Source: Helicobacteraceae bacterium UBA6016 (GTDB lineage Bacteria; Campylobacterota; Campylobacteria; Campylobacterales; UBA6016). Taken from it: DNA of 16,073 nt. The number at the start of each line of letters is the position of its first letter. The first letter of the stretch is position 1. Shown here piece by piece: positions 1-8,229 of this stretch. The DNA lies in NCBI GenBank assembly GCA_002428055.1, contig DIZY01000041.1, positions 269 to 16,341 on the forward strand, in the 5' to 3' direction. Below the pieces are notes generated by a model. The model saw only the letters and a program-made list of their open reading frames with translations. It did no database searches and had not been told where the DNA came from. The translations under genes were made by a program, and so were the position numbers.

Positions 1-530
1 TAAAACTCTTTTTGCGCCTTGATGAGAGCGCCTTTTGCCACTTTGACAGGATTTTGTTCACCCTCTTCAAAATAAACATCGACTTCTATCTGAGCCCCAA
101 GCTGTTTTAGCTGCTCTACCGCCGCCGCCCTTTGCAGGTCACACGCCGACATAAGAACTTTTTTGTTTTTTTGTTTTAAAAAGTTTGCCAGTTTTGCCGT
201 AGTAGTAGTCTTGCCTGAGCCTTGAAGACCAGCCATAAGTATGACCGTAGGCGATTTTGGTGCAAATACAAAGCCCTGATTTCCCGCTACGCTTAGAGTC
301 TCTAGGAGGTTTTTTTGCAAAGCTGTCATAAAGTTTTGCTTACCGATTCCGGCTAATTTTGTATCTATTTCTACTTTATGTAATAAATCTTTTGTTACTT
401 TATAATGAACATCAGATTTTAGAAGTGACTTTTTAAGCTCTTCGAGAGCTTTTTTGAGCGACTTTTCATCATCTGAAAATCTTATCTTGTTAACAGCGCT
501 TCTAAAAGAATCGGTTAGGCTAGCAAACAA
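1..530 (-). CDS. ffh: Signal recognition particle GTPase Ffh, N-terminal part (gene runs off the window)
   Basis: Ffh is the protein subunit of the signal recognition particle. It binds signal peptides and 4.5S RNA and docks with FtsY at the membrane. Translating the minus strand gives about 176 residues: the N-domain helical bundle (starting FASLTDSFRSAVNKIRF), then the G-domain P-loop GLQGSGKTTTTAKLANFL (about 105-122), the DLQRAAAVEQLKQL motif (about 134-147) and the start of the following strand; the rest lies beyond position 1. No ATG fits the frame. I chose a TTG at 530 because the next residues match the usual Ffh N-terminus (MF..LTDSF) and GGAG lies 9 bases upstream. A promoter lies just before it, so ffh is probably transcribed separately from the rluA-like gene 82 bases upstream. 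Recognition is firm; the start is an inference. Confidence 0.93.
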   Translation of the reverse strand, partial: MFASLTDSFRSAVNKIRFSDDEKSLKKALEELKKSLLKSDVHYKVTKDLLHKVEIDTKLAGIGKQNFMTALQKNLLETLSVAGNQGFVFAPKSPTVILMAGLQGSGKTTTTAKLANFLKQKNKKVLMSACDLQRAAAVEQLKQLGAQIEVDVYFEEGEQNPVKVAKGALIKAQKEF

Positions 531-540
531 ATTATCTATT

Positions 541-557
541 CTCCATGACAAATTATA
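541..557 (-). promoter_or_regulatory. ffh promoter -10 box and ribosome binding site
   Basis: On the minus strand, TATAAT (552-557) is followed about 8 bases later by GGAG (541-544) and then the TTG start at 530. There is no good -35, as is usual for sigma-70 promoters in this phylum. The transcript would have a leader of only about 15 bases, which supports the TTG start. Confidence 0.5.
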
Positions 558-612
558 ATTTATACAAAATATTTAAGGGTGAAATTTTAGTTAAAAGTAG
601 CTTAAAGCCTCA

Positions 613-1533
613 TCACTCCCTAAGTATAAAATCTTTCGGCTCTTCAGCCTTAAACTCTTGCCCCAAAAGTTTCAAAATTTTTGAGTGAAGCATCATCCTT
701 TTTGCCTCTGCTCCACCGTATGTCGTATCACCGAGTATCGGGTGTTTCAAAAATTTCATATGCGCTCTTATCTGGTGTGTTCTGCCAGTTTCAATAACTA
801 CTTTTAGTTTTGTTTTTTTGCTCATCATCTCTAGCGGCTCATATATAGTTTTTGCGCTTTTGCCAAACTTTCTGTCAATAATTGCTCTGGCACTGCTTCC
901 CTTTTTGATAAGAAGCGGCTCGTCTATTATGCCACCCTCGGCAACTACGCCTTGCACTATCGCTATATACTCTTTATAAACTTCCTTTTTTTTGAAAGCC
1001 TCTATTGCTTTTGCTAGATACTCTTCGTTTTTTGCCAAAGCCAGTACGCCGCTAGTATCTTTGTCCAGTCTATGTATAAGCGTAGCGCCAAGCGATACTT
1101 CGACTTCATCGCTCGTCATAAATGGAGGCTTGTCGACGACTATCAAGTCGGCATTTTCAAATATTACTCTCGGTTTTAGTAGTTTTTCAACCTTAAACTC
1201 TGTATTTATCGGCATCATCGCTCTTGCTATCATGATTTTTTTACCGTAAGAGAATACTAGACCCCTATCTATCATATCTTTTGCTTTACCGACGGAAATT
1301 TCTAATTGTTTTGCAAGAATATTAGAAGCCTTATCCATCTCGCCGCTATATTTTGTCTCGGCAACCTTTTCCGGCTTTTCTACTCTTTTTTCAATTCTTG
1401 CCGCAGCCGAAACTTTTACTCTTTGTCCACTTCTATCGCCGATGTGTTTGGACTGCTTTTTTGCTTCCGCTTTTTTTGGCCTAGCTCCTAGCGTCTTAGC
1501 CGGTCTCGGATTTGTTTTTTTATCTCTGTTCAT
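613..1533 (-). CDS. RluA-family RNA pseudouridine synthase with basic N-terminal extension
   Basis: This enzyme isomerises uridine to pseudouridine in rRNA or tRNA. The 306-residue protein has the RluA-family active-site motif HRLDKDTSG at 154-162 (catalytic Asp157), the motif GRTHQIRAHM (about 252-261) and the HPILGD..YGG stretch near the C-terminus. Residues about 67-118 look like an S4-type RNA-binding domain. The first 60 residues are rich in Lys, Arg and Ala and are probably a disordered RNA-binding tail. An alternative start at Met66 (position 1338) would remove this tail, but the ATG at 1533 has AAGGG about 9 bases upstream and is preferred. It overlaps the end of the DUF167 gene by 14 bases, so the two are likely translationally coupled. 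The target uridine cannot be read from sequence. It is the last gene of the eleven-gene operon. Confidence 0.88.
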   Translation of the reverse strand: MNRDKKTNPRPAKTLGARPKKAEAKKQSKHIGDRSGQRVKVSAAARIEKRVEKPEKVAETKYSGEMDKASNILAKQLEISVGKAKDMIDRGLVFSYGKKIMIARAMMPINTEFKVEKLLKPRVIFENADLIVVDKPPFMTSDEVEVSLGATLIHRLDKDTSGVLALAKNEEYLAKAIEAFKKKEVYKEYIAIVQGVVAEGGIIDEPLLIKKGSSARAIIDRKFGKSAKTIYEPLEMMSKKTKLKVVIETGRTHQIRAHMKFLKHPILGDTTYGGAEAKRMMLHSKILKLLGQEFKAEEPKDFILRE

Positions 1534-1819
1534 TTTCTAATACCCTTAAAAAGTCTAATATTTTCTCATTTTTTGGCACTCTTACTCTTTTGTTGCGCCC
1601 AAGTTCTCCGCTTATTATCTCCACATCCCGCTTTGCAATCTTGAAGCTCTTTGAAAAAAAAGCCACAAGCTCTTCGTTTGCCCTGCCCTCTATCGGTAAT
1701 GCCGAAAGACGAAGTTTTATAGCATCGTTTTCTACTCCAACCAGTTCAGTCTTTTTGGCATTTGGAACTATTTTTAGCGTCAGCTCTACAAAATCACCCT
1801 TATCTTTCAAATAGCTCAC
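1520..1819 (-). CDS. DUF167 (YggU-family) small protein
   Basis: This is a small DUF167/YggU-family protein whose biochemical role is not settled. The family core is clear: LTLKIVPNAKKTELVG, then LRLSALPIEGRANEELV, then a C-terminal SGELGRNKRVRV stretch. The frame is open up to an ATG at 1870, which would give 116 residues. I prefer the GTG at 1819 (99 residues) because it yields the usual family length and has AGGGG about 5 bases upstream. With that start the gene overlaps the 3' end of waaA by 20 bases and the next gene by 14, so it sits inside a coupled operon. Family assignment is good; start is uncertain; function unknown. Confidence 0.8.
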   Translation of the reverse strand: MSYLKDKGDFVELTLKIVPNAKKTELVGVENDAIKLRLSALPIEGRANEELVAFFSKSFKIAKRDVEIISGELGRNKRVRVPKNEKILDFLRVLENEQR

Positions 1820-3008
1820 GAATCCCCTTTTCGGTCTCGCCGATAGCATCTTCAAGTCCAAAAACTTCACTTTTTAAAAGCTTTTCATGATTAGCAAGCA
1901 AACTTGTGAGCTCCGAAGAGACGCACAAATACTCGTTTTTTACCTTTTCGAAAGAAGCTTGCTGATTAAAAATATGCGTACCGCTAATGAGCTTTACGCC
2001 AAAATAAGCAGGCTCCAATGGATTGTGTCCGCCTACATTTGCAAAAGCTCCGCCGAGGACAACTAAATACGCTTTTGCATATACATTTATCAGCTCGCCC
2101 ATCTTATCCACTAGCACTATATCGGCTAGCATACTTCTATCTTCACTAAACCTTGACAATGTAAGCGAATTTTCAACGGCAACATCTCGCAGATAAGCCG
2201 CCACGCCATCAAACCTCTCCGGATGTCTAGGCACAATGACAAGGCGTTCTTTGCCGAGCAACCCTGCCGCCTTAAACGACTCCAAAACAACAACCTCTTC
2301 GCCTTCATGTGTACTGGCCGCTACGAAGTTTTTACGCTCGTCGCTTTGTATTTCGCTTATATCGTAATTGCCGACAAACTGCTTGATATTGCCGACCACT
2401 TTTACATTTTTGGCGCCGAGTGCTTCAAGCTTTGCCTTATCCACCTCACTCTGCGCAAATACCGCATCCACAAAACAAAAAAGCGCCCTATAAAAAAATG
2501 CAAATCTTTTATATTTTGGATATGACCTCTCGCTAATACGGGCATTAATGAGAGCCGTTTTTGCTCCACGCATTTTTGCCGACACAAAAAGCAATAACCA
2601 AAGCTCGGCCTCCATTACAACCAAAACTTTTGTACAACTTACCCAAAAAGGTAAAAATAACTCATATGGCAAAAATCTAGCATTTGTGGTGGCTGCACCC
2701 GCTTCTTCAAAACCGGTATTTGTAATAACACTAAAACCAAAACTATCGAAGCGTTTAGCAAGCGGTATTACGGCTTTCGTTTCGCCTAGCGAACACGAAT
2801 GGAACCAAATGTCGCTTTTTTTAAGAGGCGGATTGCGATAGAGAAAAAATCGTGACGGAATTGATTGTTTATATTTTGGTTTAAAAACTAGATAGAGCAG
2901 AAATGGAAGGGATACAATATAGAGAAAAAGGGCAAAAATATAATAAACGGCAACCAGGGAGAAAATCCCCAGTTTTTTACAGTTAACCGTTTTCAATCTC
3001 CGTCTCAT
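1800..3008 (-). CDS. waaA: 3-deoxy-D-manno-octulosonic acid (Kdo) transferase WaaA
   Basis: WaaA transfers Kdo from CMP-Kdo to lipid A precursor at the inner face of the cytoplasmic membrane, starting the LPS core. The 402-residue protein has an N-terminal membrane anchor (about 13-42). The acceptor-side motif FHSCSLGETKA (69-79) contains the expected catalytic Glu76. VMEAELW lies at 131-137, AQSEVDKAKLEALG at about 185-198 and GNIK at 206-209. PRHPERF and GGAFANVGGHNPLEPA in the C-terminal half are the CMP-Kdo-binding side of a GT-B (GT30) fold. Length fits the family. The start overlaps the end of flgZ by 26 bases and has no clear ribosome binding site, so translation may depend on coupling. 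Whether it adds one or two Kdo residues cannot be told. Confidence 0.93.
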   Translation of the reverse strand: MRRRLKTVNCKKLGIFSLVAVYYIFALFLYIVSLPFLLYLVFKPKYKQSIPSRFFLYRNPPLKKSDIWFHSCSLGETKAVIPLAKRFDSFGFSVITNTGFEEAGAATTNARFLPYELFLPFWVSCTKVLVVMEAELWLLLFVSAKMRGAKTALINARISERSYPKYKRFAFFYRALFCFVDAVFAQSEVDKAKLEALGAKNVKVVGNIKQFVGNYDISEIQSDERKNFVAASTHEGEEVVVLESFKAAGLLGKERLVIVPRHPERFDGVAAYLRDVAVENSLTLSRFSEDRSMLADIVLVDKMGELINVYAKAYLVVLGGAFANVGGHNPLEPAYFGVKLISGTHIFNQQASFEKVKNEYLCVSSELTSLLANHEKLLKSEVFGLEDAIGETEKGIRELFER

Positions 3009-3705
3009 CTAGGTATAGAATTCTACCGCAGTTTGAGCATGTCATTATTTCATCGCTTCTGATTACTTTTCTATAATCATTGTCGGTTATCTGGATATTA
3101 CAACCACTACAAGCTTTACCCACAACAGGAACAACGGTTGATGTACCCGCCCATCTCTTAATTTTTTGATAGAAGGAGTAGACTTTTGGGTTGATCTCAA
3201 AAACAAGCTTATCTTTTTTTGAGTAAACATCTTTTTTTGACTCTTCAAGAATCTTAAGATCTCCCGACAATGAAACTTCAAAGCTTTTTATCTGCTCCGC
3301 TATCTCGCCCAGTGACTCTTCAAGTTTTTTTGCTTCATCTTTTTTTGCGTGTTCTACGGTATCCAACCTAGCTATCTCTTCATTAGCAAAAGCGACCTGT
3401 TCTCTTGCAATCTCCTCTTCTATCTGAAGAGCTTTTATTTCTCTCTCCGTTTTTAGCGTTGAAGATTTTTTTGATATATCCGCAAGCTTTGAAGAGAGCT
3501 CTTTTAGATGTGCGTCATGTTTGTTTGATTTAAACTTACACTCTTTTGCCTCGCCCTCCAGCTCTTCTATTTTAGCTTTTATACCGTTTGATTTTTCTAC
3601 AAGCTTATTAAGCTCTGATTTTAGCGACTCTTCTTTCGGGCCGAAAGAGTCTATCTCTAGGTCAATCTTTGCAAGCTCTATAATTTTTCTAAGCTCTTGA
3701 TTCAT
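2983..3705 (-). CDS. flgZ: FlgZ-like coiled-coil C4 zinc-ribbon protein (HP0958 family)
   Basis: The 240-residue protein has a long charged coiled-coil hairpin (about 1-170) and a C-terminal zinc ribbon with ligands Cys199, Cys202, Cys223 and Cys226 (CSGC...CSNCGR). This is the zf-RING_7/DUF164 architecture. In Helicobacter pylori the orthologue HP0958 (FlgZ) binds and stabilises the flagellar sigma factor RpoN and controls flaA mRNA; that is family knowledge, not read here. Placement next to waaA and a NIF3-like gene is the same as HP0957-HP0959, which supports orthology. A good AAGGAA site lies 9 bases before the ATG, and 28 bases separate it from the NIF3-like gene. It may act on RpoN here too. 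The zinc-ribbon assignment is firm and the flagellar role is inferred. Confidence 0.85.
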   Translation of the reverse strand: MNQELRKIIELAKIDLEIDSFGPKEESLKSELNKLVEKSNGIKAKIEELEGEAKECKFKSNKHDAHLKELSSKLADISKKSSTLKTEREIKALQIEEEIAREQVAFANEEIARLDTVEHAKKDEAKKLEESLGEIAEQIKSFEVSLSGDLKILEESKKDVYSKKDKLVFEINPKVYSFYQKIKRWAGTSTVVPVVGKACSGCNIQITDNDYRKVIRSDEIMTCSNCGRILYLDETEIENG

Positions 3706-3733
3706 AAATCGTATTCCTTGAAGTTTTTGTCTC

Positions 3734-4456
3734 TTAAATGTTTTTAAGCGGGTTTTTTGAATTTGATATTATAACCTTAATAGGCAAAATTTTCAAATTT
3801 TCGTTTATAGAGTCGACAAATACGGCCTCTGAGGCATAGTGTGTTACATCTATCAGCGCCATATTTTGTTCTTTTGCATACATTGCGTCATGATATTTGA
3901 CATCTCCGGTAATAAGACAATCAGCGTCGATTTTTGACAAAAAAGATGCTCCGCTGCCCGTTACTATTGCTATCCTGGAGATATTTCCATCTTTTTCTAC
4001 ACAATTTAGCGATTCAAGTCCGACTCTATTTTTTATGAGTTCTATCAAATCTTCAAATTGAAAGTCTCCATCGACATAAAGAAGAAAACCATCTTTTTTT
4101 ATCTCTTTAAACCCCAAAATTTGAGTTGCAAAATACTCATTTAGATGTGTTTTGTCGTAGTTGGTGTGCATTGCGATAATGGAGATATTTTTTTGCACGG
4201 CTAGACGAAGAGCCTTGGCGGTCACATCCGAAAAATCAAGCCTTTTTAGTGGTGAAAATATCAGCGGATGGTGCGTCAAAAGAAGAGAGCCCTCGTCTAA
4301 CCCTGCAAGCACCTCCATCGTCGGCTCCAATGAAAGATAAATTTTTTCTATCTCTGCGCCCATATCTCCAATGATTAGACCGCTATTATCCCACGCTTCT
4401 TGCAACTCAAACGGGCTAAGAGAGTTTAAAAACGAGTAGATTTCACTTAGTTTCAT
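3734..4456 (-). CDS. NIF3/DUF34 family metal-binding protein (YbgI-like)
   Basis: The protein belongs to the NIF3/YbgI family, often labelled GTP cyclohydrolase 1 type 2 homologue, a name with weak support. At 240 residues it is the short form without the inserted PII-like domain. Likely dinuclear metal ligands are visible: His62-His63 in LTHHPLIF, Asp101 in HTNYDK, and His206/Glu210 in DVTHYASE. The [10 protein letters not shown] stretch (182-191) is also typical. Its ATG overlaps the glyQ stop codon (ATGA, 4 bases), so it is translationally coupled to glyQ. The same glyQ - NIF3 - flgZ order is known from H. pylori and C. jejuni. True substrate unknown. Confidence 0.88.
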   Translation of the reverse strand: MKLSEIYSFLNSLSPFELQEAWDNSGLIIGDMGAEIEKIYLSLEPTMEVLAGLDEGSLLLTHHPLIFSPLKRLDFSDVTAKALRLAVQKNISIIAMHTNYDKTHLNEYFATQILGFKEIKKDGFLLYVDGDFQFEDLIELIKNRVGLESLNCVEKDGNISRIAIVTGSGASFLSKIDADCLITGDVKYHDAMYAKEQNMALIDVTHYASEAVFVDSINENLKILPIKVIISNSKNPLKNI

Positions 4457-5328
4457 TGAAATCTTTTTAGCCTCTCTTCTCTCTCTTCTTCTTGTTCTTT
4501 ATACAGCGTTGCGCTTGATTTGGCAAGCTCTCTGATTTTTAGAATAAAGTTGGCTCTCTCCGTCACCGAAATAGCTTTTCTAGCGTCCAGCGTGTTAAAG
4601 CAGTGTGAGGCGATAATGCACTGGTCGTATGCAGGGAGTGGCAAACCGTGCTCAAGGCAGTTTTTGCACTCACTTATCGCATCGTCAAAATGGCGGAAAA
4701 GCATCTGCGTATTTGCAACCTCAAAGTTGTAGGCGCTAAACTCTCTCTCAGTTTCGTAATGTATATCTGCGTATTTGTAAGAGTCATTCCAAGCAAGCTC
4801 ATATACATTTTCAACCCCTTGCAGATACATCGCAAGTCTCTCCATACCGTATGTTATCTCTACAGCCACAGGCTCACACGCTATTCCCGCAACTTGCTGA
4901 AAATATGTAAACTGCGTCACCTCCATACCGTCAAGCCAAACTTCCCAGCCAAGCCCCCATGCACCAAGCGTCGGAGACTCCCAGTTATCCTCAACAAATC
5001 TGATATCGTGTTCTGCAAGATTTAACCCCAAAAACTCCAAGCTTTTGAGATATTTTTCTTGTATTCCCTCCGGGCTAGGTTTGATAATTACTTGAAACTG
5101 ATAGTACGCTCCAAGTCTATTTGGATTTTCGCCGTATCTGCCGTCACTCGGTCTACGGCTTGGCGCCACATACGCCACACTCCACGGTTTTTTATCAAGG
5201 CTTCTGAGTAGTGTAGCCGGATGAAAAGTCCCCGCACCGGCAGGCAAGTCGTAAGGCTGGACGATAGAACACCCCTCTTTCATCCAAAACTCTTGCAACT
5301 TCAAAAACATTTCGCTAAAAGTAATCAT
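4453..5328 (-). CDS. glyQ: Glycine--tRNA ligase alpha subunit
   Basis: This is the catalytic alpha subunit of the bacterial tetrameric (alpha2-beta2) glycyl-tRNA synthetase, which forms glycyl-adenylate and charges tRNA-Gly. The 291 residues match the family length and carry its hallmarks: [20 protein letters not shown] near the N-terminus, HPATLLRSL, then [20 protein letters not shown] and [10 protein letters not shown], followed by [18 protein letters not shown] and [12 protein letters not shown], which form the class II active site. Four bases separate it from the HAD gene, and its ribosome binding site (AAGGA) lies inside the end of that gene. The beta subunit gene glyS is not in the window; separate alpha and beta genes are normal in this phylum. 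Confidence 0.97.
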   Translation of the reverse strand: MITFSEMFLKLQEFWMKEGCSIVQPYDLPAGAGTFHPATLLRSLDKKPWSVAYVAPSRRPSDGRYGENPNRLGAYYQFQVIIKPSPEGIQEKYLKSLEFLGLNLAEHDIRFVEDNWESPTLGAWGLGWEVWLDGMEVTQFTYFQQVAGIACEPVAVEITYGMERLAMYLQGVENVYELAWNDSYKYADIHYETEREFSAYNFEVANTQMLFRHFDDAISECKNCLEHGLPLPAYDQCIIASHCFNTLDARKAISVTERANFILKIRELAKSSATLYKEQEEEREERLKRFQ

Positions 5329-5332
5329 TGTA

Positions 5333-5980
5333 TTAGTCCTTAAAAAAATCTATTATCCAGTTTAATTCGCCGGTGTGTGTCAAATTTTTATCGCCCGTCG
5401 GCTTGTCGCTACCAAATCCCCACTCCACCACAACGGATGGTATCTTGATCGCTCTAGCCGCTTTCACATCCTTGATACTATCGCCGACCATAAGCACATT
5501 TGAGCCTTCATTGGTCTCAAAACTATCCAAAATCTTTAGAAGCATCTGTGGATTTGGCTTTGGCATAGCCACGCTATCGCTACCTACCACCATGTCAAAA
5601 TAGCTATCTATGCCGACACTCTCTAGTATTTTTCTGGCAAATGTGCTTTTGCCGTTTGTGGCTACTGCCATTTTAAAACCATGAGAGCGAAACTCTTCCA
5701 AATAAAAATCTATTTTCTCATAAAGTCGCACATTGTTAGCACATATCTCATAGTAGTACGGCTCAAAAATATCTCTTTGCTCTTGGCTAAACTCTTTTGT
5801 GCCGTAAAAAATCTCTGCAGCATTTATGTTGTCGCAGTTTATTTTCTCCAATACAAACTCTTTTTCAAGCGCAACTAGTCCAAAAGACGCTCTTGTGTGG
5901 TTAATGGCCGAGGCTATATTGTCACCGCTATCCACGAGCGTACCGTCGAGGTCAAAGATTATTATTTCGCTACTACTCAT
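5333..5980 (-). CDS. HAD-superfamily phosphatase (phosphoglycolate phosphatase-like)
   Basis: This is a HAD hydrolase with all four motifs: [11 protein letters not shown] (nucleophile Asp10, acid/base Asp12), AVATNGKS (Thr108), MPKPNPQ (Lys141) and [12 protein letters not shown] (Asp167, Asp171). The helical cap between motifs I and II (about 20-90) makes it a C1-cap type, as in phosphoglycolate phosphatase (Gph) and related enzymes. Length is 215 residues. It overlaps the previous gene by 8 bases and leads into glyQ after 4 bases. From memory the matching C. jejuni block lacks a gene at this spot, so this may be an insertion or a loss elsewhere. Substrate cannot be assigned; Gph or a general house-cleaning phosphatase are both possible. 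Confidence 0.85.
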   Translation of the reverse strand: MSSSEIIIFDLDGTLVDSGDNIASAINHTRASFGLVALEKEFVLEKINCDNINAAEIFYGTKEFSQEQRDIFEPYYYEICANNVRLYEKIDFYLEEFRSHGFKMAVATNGKSTFARKILESVGIDSYFDMVVGSDSVAMPKPNPQMLLKILDSFETNEGSNVLMVGDSIKDVKAARAIKIPSVVVEWGFGSDKPTGDKNLTHTGELNWIIDFFKD

Positions 5981-6449
5981 TTTTTGCGTGGTTTTCTACC
6001 ACCTGACCCCACATAAGCTTGTACTTTCTCTTCATAAATTCTAGCTCTTCTTGCGCTGTTTCTAGCTGTTTTGTAAGGGTCTCTATCGTTTTTCTATCTT
6101 CATCATAGATTTCTTGCATAGAGATAAGCCCCTCTTTCAAAAACTTATTTTCTCGTCTCAATACCTCAAGAGTCTCCTCTTTTGCATCGATTACTTTTTC
6201 ATGGAAAGCTATAATAGTACCGATTGTTTTTTCCGCAAAAGAGTGGCTTATCTGCCTATTGTCATCATCCCCCGCAGCGAGAGGTGATGTGCCCTTAAGC
6301 ACCAAACCGGTACCGCTTGTGACCTCTATAAAAGTCTCTCCGTTTTCCTCTTTACACTCCAGCTCACCATTTTCACAAAGAGCGGCTACCTCATTAGCGT
6401 CTTTCATTGCCATCGATGCAAACTCGCTTAGTGAAATCCAAGTCGCCAT
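5973..6449 (-). CDS. DUF3972-like protein: winged-helix-like N-terminus plus coiled coil
   Basis: This is a 158-residue protein of unknown function. Its place between purE and glyQ, and its sequence, fit the Campylobacterota-specific DUF3972 family (Cj0703 position); this assignment is from memory. Residues 1-45 (WISLSEFASMAMKDANEV, then ENGEL....NGETFIEV) resemble the small winged-helix/excisionase-like DNA-binding fold seen in MerR relatives. After a flexible acidic stretch (about 50-68), residues 75-145 form a charged heptad-rich coiled coil ending in MKRKYKLMWGQVVENH. An AAGGAAA site precedes the ATG, and 11 bases separate it from purE. It could be a DNA-binding or scaffold protein. The DNA-binding idea is inference only. 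Confidence 0.75.
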   Translation of the reverse strand: MATWISLSEFASMAMKDANEVAALCENGELECKEENGETFIEVTSGTGLVLKGTSPLAAGDDDNRQISHSFAEKTIGTIIAFHEKVIDAKEETLEVLRRENKFLKEGLISMQEIYDEDRKTIETLTKQLETAQEELEFMKRKYKLMWGQVVENHAKNE

Positions 6450-6460
6450 ATCGCTTTTCC

Positions 6461-6955
6461 TTAAATTCTCTTCTCTATCGTTTTAGAATCTTCTTCCACC
6501 GCTTTTGCTTTTTTCTCTTTGTCTTTCAGTAGCTTTTTTGCGATTGCCTCATCGCTAAGCGCAAGTATTTGGAGGGCAAGATACGCCGCATTTGTCGCCC
6601 CTGCTTTACCCACAGCTACCGTAGCCACTGGCATACCGCCCGGCATCTGCACAGTTGAAAGAAGACTATCAAGACCGTCCATCAAGCCGCCTTTCATCGG
6701 TACGCCGATAACAGGTTTTGTCGTAAGGCTAGCTACAACGCCTGCAAGATGCGCCGCCATTCCTGCCGCACATACAAATACCTTTGCCCCTTTTTCTTCC
6801 GCCTCTTTTACATATTCATGAGTCCTATCCGGACTTCTATGAGCGCTAGATACCAGTATTTCATATGCGACATCAAATTTTTCAAGCGTCTCTGCGCAAG
6901 ACTTCATAACATCGTAATCACTCTTTGAACCCATAATAATAGAAACAAACGCCAT
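6461..6955 (-). CDS. purE: N5-carboxyaminoimidazole ribonucleotide mutase PurE (class I)
   Basis: PurE converts N5-carboxyaminoimidazole ribonucleotide to carboxyaminoimidazole ribonucleotide in purine synthesis. The 164-residue protein has the family motifs in order: IIMGSKSDYDVM (6-17), SAHRSPDRT (37-45, catalytic His39), AAGMAAHLAGVVA (63-75), IGVPMKGG (83-90), and LLSTVQMPGGMPVATV (98-113). The class I layout would normally need PurK to make the substrate; purK is not nearby. The C-terminal 30 residues are Lys/Glu rich and variable. The gene starts 2 bases after the U32 stop codon, with AAGGAG inside the end of that gene, so it is tightly coupled. Confidence 0.96.
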   Translation of the reverse strand: MAFVSIIMGSKSDYDVMKSCAETLEKFDVAYEILVSSAHRSPDRTHEYVKEAEEKGAKVFVCAAGMAAHLAGVVASLTTKPVIGVPMKGGLMDGLDSLLSTVQMPGGMPVATVAVGKAGATNAAYLALQILALSDEAIAKKLLKDKEKKAKAVEEDSKTIEKRI

Positions 6956-6957
6956 TT

Positions 6958-8229
6958 TTAAATCTCCTTCTTTCTTAAAAAACTAAATCCGGGAAAAGCC
7001 GTCGGCAAAAAGATTTTGTTGGTATTGCCGCTATGCACGCTGTCAAGCTCTTTTTCGCTCTCTGTAATTATTTTTTTGAACACGATGATAGGCTGAGTTT
7101 CGCTATAAAACACCCTGCCAATATCATTATCACACTCATTCACAACGCCTCCTGCAGGCAGAAGTATCTCTATCTCATCCCCTGGATATATCTTGTCTTT
7201 ACAATAAAAAAATACGCCATCCTCCGGCACAAATCCTTTGACCTGAAAGTCGCCGTCGCTCATGGCCGTCTCTTGATTTTGCCCGTCATCTTTTTCAAAA
7301 GGACGAGAAACGATATAGCCATCGGTATATCCTCTATTTTTGAGCGTATTTAGCTCATTTTCATAAAACGCACCGTCAAACATACCCTCATAGTAGTCGT
7401 CTATCGCCTTACGATAAGTCTTTGCAGTAACTGCCGCATAGTAGAGACTTTTTGTGCGACCTTCTATTTTGAGGCTATCTATCACGCCGCTATCAAGTAT
7501 CTCTTTGATGTGCTTGGATAGATTGAGGTCCTTCGCGTTAAATAGATAAGTCCCTTCGCCGGGTATCTCTTCGAGTCTCATTAGCGTCTTATGCTCAGGA
7601 TTTTCGACAAACACTTCGTAAGGCATACGGCAGTCGTTTGCGCAACTTCCTCGATTTGGCACTCTACCCATCTGAAGTGAGGAGACAAGACATCTACCGC
7701 TGTAGGCAAAACACATTGAGCCGTGTACAAAAATCTCTATTTCAAGATGAGGTAGGTGTTTTTTGATACCTTCCAGATCTTTCATGCTGCACTCTCTGGC
7801 GGCTATTATCCGTGTCACGCCCATATCGGCATAAGCTTCAGCGTCCATATAATTTAGTACATTGGCTTGCGTGGAGAGATGAATATCGATGTGCGGAGCC
7901 ACTTTTTTGGCAAGCTTTATGACGCCGGGGGTAGAGACGATAAAAGCGTCGGGCTTTAGCTCTGCAAGGGCGGCTAAATGCTTTTCAAGGAGCGATAACT
8001 GAGAGTTAAAAGGAAAGCCGTTAACGGTAGCGTATACTTTTTTATCTCTTGTGTGGGCATACTCTATCGCCTCACCGAAACTTTGCATATCAAACTCTTT
8101 GCCACTTCTAATACGAAGTGAAAAGTGGCTTACGCCGCCGTATACAGCATCGGCGCCGTACTCCAAAGCTACTCTGAACTTTTCAGGGTCTCCCGCAGGA
8201 GAGAGAAGCTCAACTTTTTTTTGGGTCAT
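6958..8229 (-). CDS. Peptidase U32 family protein, probable tRNA hydroxylation protein TrhP
   Basis: The 423-residue protein opens with KVELLSPAGDPEKFRVALEY, the usual U32 start, and carries the family signature EIEIFVHGSMCFAYSGRC at 163-180. Cys173, Cys180, Cys196 and Cys200 are likely ligands or catalytic cysteines. DSLKIEGRTKS (251-261) is also typical. A C-terminal beta domain (about 325-420) follows. Family members once called collagenases are now mostly linked to RNA hydroxylation: TrhP/YegQ makes 5-hydroxyuridine at tRNA position 34, RlhA acts on 23S rRNA. Length and layout favour TrhP over RlhA, but this is inference. Its ATG overlaps the cheZ stop codon (ATGA), so it is coupled to cheZ. 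No signal peptide is seen, against a secreted protease. Confidence 0.88.
   Translation of the reverse strand: MTQKKVELLSPAGDPEKFRVALEYGADAVYGGVSHFSLRIRSGKEFDMQSFGEAIEYAHTRDKKVYATVNGFPFNSQLSLLEKHLAALAELKPDAFIVSTPGVIKLAKKVAPHIDIHLSTQANVLNYMDAEAYADMGVTRIIAARECSMKDLEGIKKHLPHLEIEIFVHGSMCFAYSGRCLVSSLQMGRVPNRGSCANDCRMPYEVFVENPEHKTLMRLEEIPGEGTYLFNAKDLNLSKHIKEILDSGVIDSLKIEGRTKSLYYAAVTAKTYRKAIDDYYEGMFDGAFYENELNTLKNRGYTDGYIVSRPFEKDDGQNQETAMSDGDFQVKGFVPEDGVFFYCKDKIYPGDEIEILLPAGGVVNECDNDIGRVFYSETQPIIVFKKIITESEKELDSVHSGNTNKIFLPTAFPGFSFLRKKEI

Noticed and set aside
6958..8229. Secreted collagenase reading of the U32 protein
   Set aside because: No signal peptide is present and the four cysteines and operon context fit an RNA-modifying role better.
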